From NCBI GenBank assembly GCA_947497455.1, contig CANMGU010000001.1, forward strand, positions 496,001 through 560,000: a DNA stretch of 64,000 nt, in the 5' to 3' direction. The DNA is from an uncultured Sphingomonadaceae bacterium. GTDB taxonomy: Bacteria; Pseudomonadota; Alphaproteobacteria; Sphingomonadales; Sphingomonadaceae. The notes beneath the pieces were generated by a model. That model had not been told where the DNA came from and searched no databases. It saw nothing but the letters and a program-made list of their open reading frames with translations. Position 1 is the stretch's first letter. The number at the start of each line of letters is the position of its first letter. Both the position numbers and the translations under genes were made by a program. Positions 46,440 to 54,300 of this stretch are shown here, one piece after another.

Positions 46440-47234
46440 ATGAAACTCAATTGGCCACTTTTTGAATTTCAAATCGGTACATCCATTTCACAAGAGATAA
46501 TTTCCGCTCTATCGCTTTTGTTTGCAGTATATATCTTGGGCCACTTGCTGGCGTATTTGGGTAGTCAAATCGTTGAAAAACTCAGTGACCGAGTTCTAGG
46601 TAAAATCAGCACTGCGATATTACTGTCTGCAAAGGCAAGGCCTCGTTCGAGAGACAAAGCAATTCGCACAACAATAGTTAAAAACCTTAAAGGTATTCGA
46701 AAAGATCGAGCATTGTTTCCTACGCTCGTTAGAGTTTCATTCCACATACCCTATTTACCGGTCTATGCGTTTATCTATTTTGCTGGCATATTTGGTTATT
46801 ATAACACCAGAATAACACCGGCAGCGGTAAAACTTGCTCAGACAAAAATTGAAAAATTAGGGTTAGGCGAGATTCGAATTGCAACAAATTCGAAATGGTT
46901 CAAGCCATTAGAATACTATGTAATAAACCAATGTCCATTGGCCGTTGGAAGAATGTACAATTACCTAATAATATCAGGCCTTTTTAGAACTCTCTCAATA
47001 ATATTTATGTTCGGAACGTGGATGCAAGTCTACTATATATTCCATTTCTATGAAGACGGTCATATGTGGATCCAGCCATTTTTGGGAACATCTAACAACA
47101 TAAATATTTTATCGGAACTAATCATTACAACGATGGCGTATGTATTTTGTCTTTTTTCATATATAAAATTTCAACGTCGTTATATTGAAGAAGCTATATT
47201 TGCCTTCATTTTTGACAGGCCATATCAAGAATAG
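46440..47234 (+). CDS. AT-rich multi-pass membrane protein, function unknown
   Basis: A 264-residue protein with four to five hydrophobic segments, around IISALSLLFAVYILGHLLAY, YLPVYAFIYFAGIFGYY, LFRTLSIIFMFGTWMQVYYI and ITTMAYVFCLFSYI. Its codon use is strongly AT-ended (many ATA, TTA and AAA codons), unlike the flanking genes, which suggests recent transfer. There is no clear ribosome site. I recognise no motif. The 124-base gap after nrdB and the 262-base gap after it hold nothing else I can see. Confidence 0.6.
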   Translation: MKLNWPLFEFQIGTSISQEIISALSLLFAVYILGHLLAYLGSQIVEKLSDRVLGKISTAILLSAKARPRSRDKAIRTTIVKNLKGIRKDRALFPTLVRVSFHIPYLPVYAFIYFAGIFGYYNTRITPAAVKLAQTKIEKLGLGEIRIATNSKWFKPLEYYVINQCPLAVGRMYNYLIISGLFRTLSIIFMFGTWMQVYYIFHFYEDGHMWIQPFLGTSNNINILSELIITTMAYVFCLFSYIKFQRRYIEEAIFAFIFDRPYQE

Positions 47235-47496
47235 ATGCTGAATAGCATAAAGATGAGTTTCAATAATTCCTCCGTCTTTCTCTAGAAAGTATCTAACAAT
47301 TGAAGCGTCGCGGTACAAGCTGAAGATGGTAAATTTTGGCATATTGGCCGTTACTGTTAAATAATAAAAGGGGTGACGGTTCACCAAACTCAGCAAACCG
47401 CCAGCACTCCTAACCACTAACAATTACCCCGCTCCGCTCCATCATAGCGGCTGGAGCTGAGGCATCAGCGTTTGAAGTCTCTTCCCCGAAACGTAC

Positions 47497-47955
47497 CTAA
47501 ACCCAAAACCCCCTAATCATCTCCTCCCACCCTGCAGGATCAAGCATGATCGTCACCGCCACACTCGCGCTGGCCACGGCGAGGACTAGCCAGAAGCCGG
47601 GGCCATATGCTGTCGTCTTTTCCGGATTCTCCTTGTCGAACCAGATGAAATAGCAGCTTTTCTGGGGCTCTCCGGCCAGTTGCCATCTTCTGTGATGGGC
47701 GCGGACGTCTTTCTGGTCGGGCGTGTCAAATTCAATGCGCATGCTGACCCGTTTGAACCGGACACCGCCTTCATCGCCCTGTTGGCCAAGATGGTCATAG
47801 TGGCGTTCCATCGCGGAATAGTCGCTGCGCACCAGCTTCGCCAGCGCGGGGCTAAAGCGGTGCATGGTGTCAAAGCCGATCCCCACGGAAATCAACGTCA
47901 CGAAAATGGCGACTGCCAGCAAGATGGTAATGAACCCGTCCATCTCGCGGATCAT
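47497..47955 (-). CDS. Membrane protein of unknown function
   Basis: A 152-residue protein with a membrane segment near each end (FITILLAVAIFVTLISVGIG and GFWLVLAVASASVAVTIML) around a soluble central part of about 95 residues. That part contains DHLGQQGDEGG and a WFDKENPEK segment. The start is at 47955 or 47943. Downstream it ends GWEEMIRGFWV. No family recognised. Confidence 0.65.
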   Translation of the reverse strand: MIREMDGFITILLAVAIFVTLISVGIGFDTMHRFSPALAKLVRSDYSAMERHYDHLGQQGDEGGVRFKRVSMRIEFDTPDQKDVRAHHRRWQLAGEPQKSCYFIWFDKENPEKTTAYGPGFWLVLAVASASVAVTIMLDPAGWEEMIRGFWV

Positions 47956-48034
47956 AAGGGAAGCCGGTTAAAGTTGGATTACGGCGACGGTCAGCCAAAT
48001 TTCGCGAGACCGCCGCCCGCCACACATTCTCTCT

Positions 48035-48060
48035 CGTCATGCTGAACTCGTTTCAGCATC
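48035..48060 (+). repeat. Intergenic hairpin repeat, copy 1
   Basis: A 26-base element of the form CGTCATnCTGAACnnGTTTCAGnATC. This copy has ATGCTGAA/TTCAGCAT as its stem. It is in the opposite orientation to copies 2 and 3. Confidence 0.75.
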
Positions 48061-48089
48061 TCGCCTGACTGAAGCGCCAATCCGCAGGA

Positions 48090-48115
48090 AATCCTGAAAC
48101 CAGTTCAGGATGACG
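48090..48115 (-). repeat. Intergenic hairpin repeat, copy 2
   Basis: The same element on the minus strand, 29 bases from copy 1 and 19 bases from the GIY-YIG gene. Its stem is ATCCTGAA/TTCAGGAT; the third stem base and its partner both differ from copy 1, so pairing is retained. Confidence 0.75.
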
Positions 48116-48134
48116 AATGAGTGGGCAGATTCTT

Positions 48135-48440
48135 TCAATTCAACGGCTCAAACCCCAAATCCTCGGCCAGATCGCGCCATTTGGGGTTGGTTGTTTGGAT
48201 CAAGTTGATCTTCCATGGCCGGTGCCAGTTTTTCAATTGCTTTTCGCGGGCAATGGCTTGTTCCATCGTTCCAAACTGTTCGAAATGCACCAGTCTTTTG
48301 AGGCGGTATTTTAGGGTGAAGCCGGGTACAATGCCTTCGCGGTGTTGATGGATGCGCTGCATCAGATTTGACGTGACGCCGATATAGGGCAGGCCGCGGG
48401 GTTTGTTGGTGACGATATAGACGGTGGGCTGGAAGAGCAT
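48135..48440 (-). CDS. GIY-YIG nuclease family protein
   Basis: A 101-residue single-domain endonuclease-like protein. The motif is present as VYIVTNKPRGLPYIGVTS, followed by the catalytic Arg region NLMQRIHQHREG and the C-terminal EQAIAREKQLKNWHRPWK segment of UPF0213-like proteins. It is small for a complete nuclease. The gene is enclosed on both sides by copies of a 26-base hairpin repeat. Whether it acts on them is unknown. Confidence 0.9.
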   Translation of the reverse strand: MLFQPTVYIVTNKPRGLPYIGVTSNLMQRIHQHREGIVPGFTLKYRLKRLVHFEQFGTMEQAIAREKQLKNWHRPWKINLIQTTNPKWRDLAEDLGFEPLN

Positions 48441-48463
48441 TTTTTAGAGGGTTGCGCAATTTG

Positions 48464-48489
48464 GATCCTGAAACAAGTTCAGGATGACG
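48464..48489 (-). repeat. Intergenic hairpin repeat, copy 3
   Basis: Minus-strand copy in its most regular form, stem ATCCTGAA/TTCAGGAT with loop bases differing from copy 2. It lies 23 bases upstream of the GIY-YIG start. Confidence 0.75.
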
Positions 48490-48518
48490 AGAGGGTTTGA
48501 CAGTTCCGGACCTGCTCT

Positions 48519-48543
48519 CGTTATCATGAATTCATTTAGGATC
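48519..48543 (+). repeat. Intergenic hairpin repeat, copy 4 (degenerate)
   Basis: A plus-strand copy with several substitutions and one base missing; the stem is eroded. It faces copy 3 as copy 1 faces copy 2, so the four copies form two head-to-head pairs around the GIY-YIG gene. Confidence 0.5.
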
Positions 48544-48634
48544 TCATTCCTAACGGGTTCGAACGTCAACCCGCTGTCCCACCAACCAAAAAATCCCTTT
48601 CCTACATAACCGGACTTATGCCTTAATCGGCCCC

Positions 48635-49171
48635 ATGAAAAACCACCAACCCGCCCCGCCCAACCCCAAACCCGATCCGCGCAGCGCCGCTGTGCAGAAG
48701 CGGCGTATCTCACGCATCCCCGCCTTTACCCCGGCCGAGCTGCGGGGGCGGCGGGATGGGTGGACGCCGGTGCGGCAGGCGGAGTTTATCGGCCATCTCG
48801 CCGAAACGCGCTGTGTCAAACAGGCGGCGGCGCGCGTAGGGATGAGCCGGGAGAGCGCCTATCGTCTGCGCCGAAAGTCGGGCGCGGAGGGCTTTGCCGC
48901 GGCGTGGGATTTCGTCCTCGAGGGACCGGGTGCTGCGGACCGCGCGGATGGACGAAAACCAAAGGTCACACTAGAACAGCTGTTTCAGCGCATCCGGGTG
49001 GGCCGTTATCGCCCGATGATGCGCGCGGGACGCTATGTCGGGACGTTGCAAAGACCTGATGTTTCAGCGCTTTTGGCTGCATTATCCCGTCTCGACCGGG
49101 TTGCACCGCCAGAGAATTACTGGGATGATCTCCCAGTGGAACATGCCTATAAAAAGGGGGCTTCACTGTGA
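48635..49171 (+). CDS. Helix-turn-helix protein, conserved in sphingomonads
   Basis: A 178-residue protein. A Pro/Lys/Arg-rich start is followed by a helical DNA-binding-like segment TRCVKQAAARVGMSRESAYRL, a resolvase/Hin-type HTH at about residues 59-80. The rest is unlike known effector domains. The C-terminal LFQRIRVGRYRPMMRAGRYVG segment is basic. It overlaps the following membrane gene by four bases (GTGA), so they are co-translated. It may be a DNA-binding regulator, but no target is known. Confidence 0.7.
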   Translation: MKNHQPAPPNPKPDPRSAAVQKRRISRIPAFTPAELRGRRDGWTPVRQAEFIGHLAETRCVKQAAARVGMSRESAYRLRRKSGAEGFAAAWDFVLEGPGAADRADGRKPKVTLEQLFQRIRVGRYRPMMRAGRYVGTLQRPDVSALLAALSRLDRVAPPENYWDDLPVEHAYKKGASL

Positions 49172-49575
49172 ACTTGAACAAGAAATCAATCGCCCGCATC
49201 CTCTTCGCACTGGCTGCACTTTACGGGATTCCTGTGCTGCTGCTTGGCCTTTTTGGCGAGGCGCAGTTTAACGCCACGATGCCGCCAGTAATCACGCATC
49301 CCGAATTTTACTATGGTTTTCATGGGGTTGCGCTGGTTTTTCAGTTCATCTTTGTGCTGATCGCCATCGATCCGGTGCGCTATCGTCCGCTCATGCTGCT
49401 GGCGGTGCTGGAGAAGCTGGCCTTTTTTGTGCCTGCGCTGTGGCTGTTTAACAGCGGCCGTCTCGCGGAGGGTGGACCGTTTTTCGGCGCGATGATCGAC
49501 GGAGTCTGGGCTTTACTCTTTCTGCTGGCGTGGACTTTGATGCGGTCAGAGCGGGAAGGGGGTGCTGGTAAATAA
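49168..49575 (+). CDS. Four-TM membrane protein, function unknown
   Basis: A 135-residue protein with GTG start at 49168 overlapping the HTH gene stop. It has four predicted membrane segments, around ILFALAALYGIPVLLLGLF, FYYGFHGVALVFQFIFVLI, LMLLAVLEKLAFFVPALWLF and MIDGVWALLFLLAWTLM. No motif of a known transporter is present. The following small ORF overlaps its end. Confidence 0.75.
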   Translation: MNLNKKSIARILFALAALYGIPVLLLGLFGEAQFNATMPPVITHPEFYYGFHGVALVFQFIFVLIAIDPVRYRPLMLLAVLEKLAFFVPALWLFNSGRLAEGGPFFGAMIDGVWALLFLLAWTLMRSEREGGAGK

Positions 49576-49738
49576 GCTGACCTTGGCAATCTTATCGTTG
49601 GTCGGGGTCGTTCTGTCGCTGGCCGAATATGTCGTCTTGCACCGGCGGCGATCGTTCTATACGTTTGTTTTGGAGGGAGAAAGACTAGTCAACGGGTTTC
49701 CAATTCCGGAAACGGCACGAACAGAAGATAGGTTATAG
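49562..49738 (+). CDS. Possible small membrane peptide, 58 residues
   Basis: Reading by hand in the gap before mlaA gives GTG at 49562 directly after AAGGGG, overlapping the preceding stop. The product starts VLVNKLTLAILSLVGVVLSL with one hydrophobic helix, then a basic HRRR and a short polar tail. Its stop lies two bases before the TTG of the next gene. Tight packing favours a real gene. Composition and lack of known relatives leave doubt. Confidence 0.4.
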   Translation: MLVNKLTLAILSLVGVVLSLAEYVVLHRRRSFYTFVLEGERLVNGFPIPETARTEDRL

Positions 49739-49740
49739 GA

Positions 49741-50781
49741 TTGAGTTTTTCGGAATTTGCGATTGCTGTGGCGCTGGCTCAAGCGCCGGTGACCGCCACA
49801 CCCCCACCAGCCCTTGCGGCTCATCCCTTTGATGTAGCACCCGCCGAAATGCAGGATCTGCGCGCGCCTGCCGCACCGGTGGCGCTGTCGGCGCAGGCTC
49901 AGCTATTTGGTGCCCTTGCTATAGCCCCAGCCGAGGCGAAACCGCCCACTTCGGTGCCTTGGCCAGTGCCTTTGGAACCAATACCCTTGGAACCGGAGGC
50001 CCAACCGCCAGCGCTGGATGATCCGCTCTTGCCTGCTGATCCGTCTGCCGCAGACACCGCGCCGACCGATGATCAGGTTGATGGCAATGAAATTGTCGTA
50101 ACCGCGCGCCCCGCCCCGCCAAAAAGCGACCCGATGCAAGAGCTGAACGCGGACAGTTTTGAGGTTATTCAGAATGTCGATGAGGCTGTGGTCGGACCCG
50201 TCGCGCTGGCCTATGAAGATACGGTACCGAGCCCGGTGCGCAGCGGAATTTCGAATTTTCTCAGCAATCTTGGCGAGCCGATTGTTTTCCTGAACTATCT
50301 GCTGCAGCTCAAGCCGGGCAAGGCGATGGAGACATTGGGGCGCTTCACGATCAACTCGACGATCGGGATTGGCGGACTAGTGGATGTCGCCAAGAAACCG
50401 CCGTTCAATCTGCCCAAGCGTAATAACGGCTTTGCCAATACGCTGGGCTATTATGGTGTCGAGCCGGGGCCATTTTTGTTCCTGCCGCTGATCGGACCGA
50501 CGACCGTCCGCGATCTGTTCGGCCGGGTGGTCGATCTTTCGGTCTTGCCAGTTGCCGTTGGAAAACCGTTTAACGAGCTTGTCTATACCCTTCCGGCGGG
50601 GATCATCACCTCGCTCGACTCGCGCGCCGCGCAGGACGAGCAACTCAGAAAGTTGCGCGAAAGCAGTGATCCCTATACCGCCACGCGGGAGCTTTACCTG
50701 AAGCAACGCCAGGCCGAAATTGATGCACTGCGCGGCAAGGTGCCGGAAGAACGAGTCGCACCGGAAGAGCAGGTGGAATAG
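49741..50781 (+). CDS. mlaA: MlaA (VacJ)-family outer-membrane lipid-asymmetry protein
   Basis: A 346-residue protein. Residues from about 140 on match MlaA: VALAYEDTVPSPVRSGISNF, FLSNLGEPIVFLNYLLQL, RFTINSTIGIGGLVDVA, the YGVEPGPFLFLPLIGP segment and the helical C-terminus. MlaA removes phospholipids from the outer leaflet of the outer membrane and passes them to MlaC. The first ~135 residues are a Pro/Ala-rich low-complexity stretch and no lipobox Cys is visible, unlike E. coli MlaA. The start is TTG at 49741. mlaBCDEF are not in the window. Confidence 0.87.
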   Translation: MSFSEFAIAVALAQAPVTATPPPALAAHPFDVAPAEMQDLRAPAAPVALSAQAQLFGALAIAPAEAKPPTSVPWPVPLEPIPLEPEAQPPALDDPLLPADPSAADTAPTDDQVDGNEIVVTARPAPPKSDPMQELNADSFEVIQNVDEAVVGPVALAYEDTVPSPVRSGISNFLSNLGEPIVFLNYLLQLKPGKAMETLGRFTINSTIGIGGLVDVAKKPPFNLPKRNNGFANTLGYYGVEPGPFLFLPLIGPTTVRDLFGRVVDLSVLPVAVGKPFNELVYTLPAGIITSLDSRAAQDEQLRKLRESSDPYTATRELYLKQRQAEIDALRGKVPEERVAPEEQVE

Positions 50782-50893
50782 GTCGGACAGGAGAAGCGTG
50801 TCTCGAAAAGCATTTGACCCATGCTGTATTAGTGTTATGCAACAATAATACAGCATGGCCATTCTGGTCCTGCATTTTCAAGGGGACCAGATT

Positions 50894-51394
50894 ATGACAC
50901 GCACACAAAAGATTCTTTCGACCGCCGCTCTTGCCACCGGCGCGCTTTCAACCGGAGCGAATGCCCAGGCTCAGCCGGCGGAAACACAGGAATCTGTTGC
51001 CGCTGATCTTGCAGCGCTAGATGCGCGATTGTTCAAGGCGGCGTTTGAGGATTGCGACATGGCGGTCCTGGAAGAGCTGCTGGCCGATGACATGGAATTC
51101 TATCATGACCGCGATGGCTTGTCCTATACCACCAGTGCAGCTTTTATCGCGGATGTTAAGAAAGAGTGCGGTGGCGGCAAGCGGGTACTCGTTGCAGATA
51201 GCCTGTCGACCCATATGATTGGGAATTATGGCGCGATGCAGCAGGGCCGGCATGAATTTCATCAAGTCATGCCCGACGGTTCCAGCATCGCCCGAGAAAA
51301 AGGCGTGTTCATGCATCTGTGGAAACGCACAAGCACAAGTGCCGCAGGGTGGCAGATCGCTCGCGTCATCAGCTATGATCACGAAGGCATTTAA
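50894..51394 (+). CDS. Exported NTF2-like (SnoaL/DUF4440) protein
   Basis: A 166-residue protein starting MTRTQKILS after AAGGGGA; a frame to 50855 is not needed. A signal peptide ends near STGANAQAQP. The rest has the cone-shaped NTF2 fold layout: ALDARLFKAAFEDCDMAVL, LLADDMEFYHDRDGLSY and GWQIARVISYDH. Such proteins bind small molecules or act as isomerases. No catalytic assignment is possible. Confidence 0.85.
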   Translation: MTRTQKILSTAALATGALSTGANAQAQPAETQESVAADLAALDARLFKAAFEDCDMAVLEELLADDMEFYHDRDGLSYTTSAAFIADVKKECGGGKRVLVADSLSTHMIGNYGAMQQGRHEFHQVMPDGSSIAREKGVFMHLWKRTSTSAAGWQIARVISYDHEGI

Positions 51395-51604
51395 GCCGCC
51401 GTTGCGACCATCGCCTAGCGGCTTTGTGTGCTAGGGCAGAAAGCCTCCTCGCCACAGAACTGTCTTGCGCACAAATTATGCGCCGCCTGGCTTTGCTTCC
51501 TCCGCGAAATCAAATCGGGCAGGGCGGGTCTGGTTCGCGGCGATCCCCGGTAATTTGTGCCACCGCTGGTTTACATTTCACAAAACTGTCATGAAACTGT
51601 TCCT

Positions 51605-52222
51605 GTGATCAGGTTGAGATATGAATTGGCGGTCTATACCGCGGCCGGACTAGCGGTGCTGATGCTGGCAATAGTGTCGGTAGATTTCCGCCATGGGCCA
51701 TTTTTTCGTGAGGATGGCATCGTGGAAATGACGGCGGCATTGTTGTTTCTGGCAGCGTTGCTGATTGGTTTGCACAGGCAGTTGTTCCGCACCGGCATCG
51801 GTTTTTTGTTTTGCAGCCTGGCACTGTTGGCCTGCCTTAGCGAGATCAGCTTTGGTGCCCGACATATCGGCTTTGCAATGCCTGCAATGCAGGGCGGTGG
51901 AGAGCTGGACGGCGTGCAGGATCTGGTCATGATCGCCTATCGCAGCGCCGCAGACAAAGGCTTCATGCCGCTGGTAATCGGTCTGGCGATCATTTCGCCG
52001 TTGGTGACAGGATTATTGGCTTATCGCAGTGGTTATCTGTCGCGGGTTGCGTTGTGGTTCATGGCGGATCGCGGAAGGCTAACTCTGTCAGCGGCGTTGC
52101 TGGTGATCGGTTTGGCAGTGATACTGGATGTGATGGAGGCTTTGCGCTTTGCTGAGGAAACTCTGGAGCTATTCGGTGCAGCTCTGTTTGTGACTGCGGC
52201 ATTGCGATTCAATCGCAGCTAA
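51605..52222 (+). CDS. Multi-pass membrane protein, function unknown
   Basis: A 205-residue protein with about six hydrophobic segments, including AVYTAAGLAVLMLAIVSV, EMTAALLFLAALLIGLH, FLFCSLALLACLSEISFGAR and LALSAALLVIGLAVIL-like stretches near the end. GTG at 51605 is the likely start; the frame continues to 51557. I do not recognise the family. The 210 bases upstream contain only a weak inverted repeat (AAGCCGC/GCGGCTT, 51393-51424), perhaps the terminator of the NTF2 gene. Confidence 0.65.
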   Translation: MIRLRYELAVYTAAGLAVLMLAIVSVDFRHGPFFREDGIVEMTAALLFLAALLIGLHRQLFRTGIGFLFCSLALLACLSEISFGARHIGFAMPAMQGGGELDGVQDLVMIAYRSAADKGFMPLVIGLAIISPLVTGLLAYRSGYLSRVALWFMADRGRLTLSAALLVIGLAVILDVMEALRFAEETLELFGAALFVTAALRFNRS

Positions 52223-52410
52223 TTTCAATCCAGATGCGATCTAGCTCGCAGTTATGTAGGCTTTTGGTGATCGGGGCAGGGTTGGGCAGGTCATAATGTG
52301 AGTATTGGCCGCATTTGGTAAAGCCAAGGCCTTGATGTTGCTGCCATTCCACCCATTATGAATCAATCTCTGCTGAACAGGGGACTAATCTTGATGTTAG
52401 GTCGCATCGC

Positions 52411-52983
52411 ATGACAGAAAAACTACCAGCCATCGTACGATTAGCTACTTCCACGCTGGCGCTGGCGGCAGCAGCGCTTTTTGCACAAGTGGCAAGCACG
52501 GCGGAGGCAGAGGTCGTCAAGTCCGATGTGCCATCGCTGGAGGACTATCCTGATGCGGGGCAGGCCGCCGGGATGGTTTGGCATTATATTGAAAGCGATG
52601 AGAAACCACTTTTGGCCTTTCAAGTTCCGCAAACGGACAACGAGCTTTGGAGGATGACATGTCAAAAACAGCTTGATGGGAGTTCCCGGATCGCAAACAT
52701 GATCGTCGCAACGCCTGAAGAAATGGAAGCAGGCGATCAATTTGGCTTTTCAATCCGCATTGATGATCGACGGTCGATCGGAATATTGGCGCGCATGTTG
52801 CCCACCAGTCTGGAGGGAGAGAGCTATCACATGCCGCAATTTAGTTTGATCAACACACATATCCTGTTTTCCGCCTTGGCAGATGGAAACCGGGCTTACG
52901 TGAATCTCAATGGCAGCAAATTCAGCATTCACCTCAATGGTTCGGGGGAAGCATTGACCAAATTTCTGAAGGCCTGTCAGTAA
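52411..52983 (+). CDS. Exported hypothetical protein
   Basis: A 190-residue protein with a signal peptide (ATSTLALAAAALFAQVAS, cleavage near residue 33). The mature domain includes YIESDEKPLLAFQVPQTDNE and ends LNGSGEALTKFLKACQ, the closing Cys-x pattern seen in small periplasmic proteins that report on an effector. The start has only a weak site. No known motif and no operon partner. Confidence 0.65.
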   Translation: MTEKLPAIVRLATSTLALAAAALFAQVASTAEAEVVKSDVPSLEDYPDAGQAAGMVWHYIESDEKPLLAFQVPQTDNELWRMTCQKQLDGSSRIANMIVATPEEMEAGDQFGFSIRIDDRRSIGILARMLPTSLEGESYHMPQFSLINTHILFSALADGNRAYVNLNGSKFSIHLNGSGEALTKFLKACQ

Positions 52984-53118
52984 GCGGACGGCTCCCTGCA
53001 TTTCGTCGCACCCCTCTTTCTTTTGGTCGCTAGCTTACCTGTCTGAACGGTTCTGTCGTGTTTCGTTCATATTAGAGGTCATATTCCTGACAATCAGACG
53101 CAATGAAGGGAGTTTGAC

Positions 53119-53511
53119 ATGAAGAAGATAATCATAGCTATGGCCGCAACGGCAGTGTTTCTGCCAGCAACGCCGGCATTGGCTGACGCGGGAGGCTATA
53201 ATTCTCATGGTGGTCCAGTGGCTGGTTTCTACCGAGTCAGTGATGATGACTGGGACGACGATGACGACGATCGCTACTACAAGCCACGTCGTATGAAGCG
53301 AGGAGATCGTTACTGGCGGGGTCGCGATGGTCGCTATCGTTGCAAACGTGATGACGGAACGGTGGGATTGATTATCGGCGGTGCGGTCGGAGCTTTGCTT
53401 GGCAGAGAAATTGATGGTGGCCGCGACCGTACCGTTGGAACTGTATTGGGTGCTGCTGGCGGTGCGCTATTGGGACGGGAAATTGATCGCGGAGAATTGC
53501 GCTGCCGATAA
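53119..53511 (+). CDS. Exported glycine-zipper 2TM protein
   Basis: A 130-residue protein with a signal peptide (cleavage near TPALADA) and an Asp/Arg/Tyr-rich middle containing DDDWDDDDDDRYYK. The glycine-zipper segment GLIIGGAVGALLGREIDGG is then repeated as GTVLGAAGGALLGREIDRG. Such domains sit in the outer-membrane/periplasm interface and may stabilise the envelope. The start follows AAGGGAG. A paralogue lies at 55596. Confidence 0.85.
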   Translation: MKKIIIAMAATAVFLPATPALADAGGYNSHGGPVAGFYRVSDDDWDDDDDDRYYKPRRMKRGDRYWRGRDGRYRCKRDDGTVGLIIGGAVGALLGREIDGGRDRTVGTVLGAAGGALLGREIDRGELRCR

Positions 53512-53557
53512 ATGATCGGCTTGTAGCCTGTAGTGGAATTCATTCCATAAATGAAAA

Positions 53558-53587
53558 GCCCGGTCCTGATGGTCTTCAGGGCCGGGC
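53558..53587. terminator. Bidirectional terminator between the glycine-zipper gene and the peptide cluster
   Basis: GCCCGGTCCTGA faces TCAGGGCCGGGC with a short loop and one mismatch. On the minus strand it is followed by TTTTCATTT, ending the small-peptide operon. On the plus strand ATTTGTTTGG follows. Confidence 0.75.
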
Positions 53588-53615
53588 ATTTGTTTGGGGG
53601 AGAGGGGAAGGCGAG

Positions 53616-53735
53616 TCAGATAATCAGGGATGCGGCGTTCTGTGTGGCGGGTACTATGCTGGCGCCAACAAAAAGGGCGGAGGAGATGAGGGCGGCGATA
53701 GCAGCGGTGATTTGGGCGGTGAAGTTACGGGGCAT
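53616..53735 (-). CDS. Tandem hydrophobic peptide C (39 aa)
   Basis: Found by hand. ATG at 53735 is seven bases after AAAGGA. The product MPRNFTAQITAAIAALISSA continues with a hydrophobic stretch and ends PATQNAASLII. It is the most divergent of three adjacent short genes that share a polar N-terminus, one membrane-spanning helix, a Pro and the ending QN-[AT]-AS-[LF]-(I/M)-(I/A). No function is known to me. Confidence 0.7.
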   Translation of the reverse strand: MPRNFTAQITAAIAALISSALFVGASIVPATQNAASLII

Positions 53736-53772
53736 GATGAAGTCCTTTGGGGTTTTGGAGCCGGTCGCCTGA

Positions 53773-53889
53773 TTAGATCATCAGGGACGCGGCATTCTGG
53801 GCGGCTGGTCCAACGCTGGCGCTGATCATGATAGTGGCTGAGAACAGAGCGGCGAAAGCGGCGATGAATTGGTTTTGAACGTTGGTCAT
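53773..53889 (-). CDS. Tandem hydrophobic peptide B (38 aa)
   Basis: ATG at 53889 after AAGGAA at nine bases. It encodes MTNVQNQFIAAFAALFSATI followed by a short hydrophobic continuation and the SVGPAAQNAASLMI ending. The frame is open well upstream, which led to an over-long prediction there, but the ribosome site and similarity to peptide A fix the start. It lies 37 bases before peptide C and 32 bases after peptide A. Confidence 0.75.
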   Translation of the reverse strand: MTNVQNQFIAAFAALFSATIMISASVGPAAQNAASLMI

Positions 53890-53921
53890 GATGAAGTTTC
53901 CTTGTGAAAATTGGTTGGTGA

Positions 53922-54044
53922 TTAAGCGATGAAAGAAGCGGTGTTTTGAACAGCAGGGCCTACGCTGGCGCTGATCAGAACAGCGGCGGAGAACAGAGCG
54001 GCAAAAGCGGCAACAACTTGGTTTTGGACATTTACGTTCGACAT
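53922..54044 (-). CDS. Tandem hydrophobic peptide A (40 aa)
   Basis: ATG at 54044 after AAGGAATT. It encodes MSNVNVQNQVVAAFAALFSA, continuing with SASVGPAVQNTASFIA at its end. This is the promoter-proximal member of the three-gene array. About 25 of its residues match peptide B at the same positions, so the two arose by duplication. Possible roles are envelope-stress peptides, membrane toxins or bacteriocin-like peptides; nothing in the sequence decides. Confidence 0.75.
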   Translation of the reverse strand: MSNVNVQNQVVAAFAALFSAAVLISASVGPAVQNTASFIA

Positions 54045-54300
54045 TTTTAATTCCTTCTGGGTCTAATTTGGTCCTTCGCGGTTGTGTTTGCGAAGATGTT
54101 CCTAGCATTGCATAGGGCGTGCCAGTTTTGATAAAGCTATATAAATCAATGCTTTAATGAAATTGCGTATGAAGGGAAATTTTCATAAAAACCAATAAAT
54201 AGGAAAATATACCAATATATAGCTTGATGCTTTGGCGATCTCGACCCTCTTGAGGCAGCCGGCCCAAAGAATATTAAGAATGACCTGCTAAGCGGTCTTC

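Noticed and set aside
53773..54108. 111-residue minus-strand ORF covering peptides A and B
   Set aside because: Its first ~70 residues are the wrong frame of peptide A; only the last 38 residues, with their own ribosome site, form the real peptide B.
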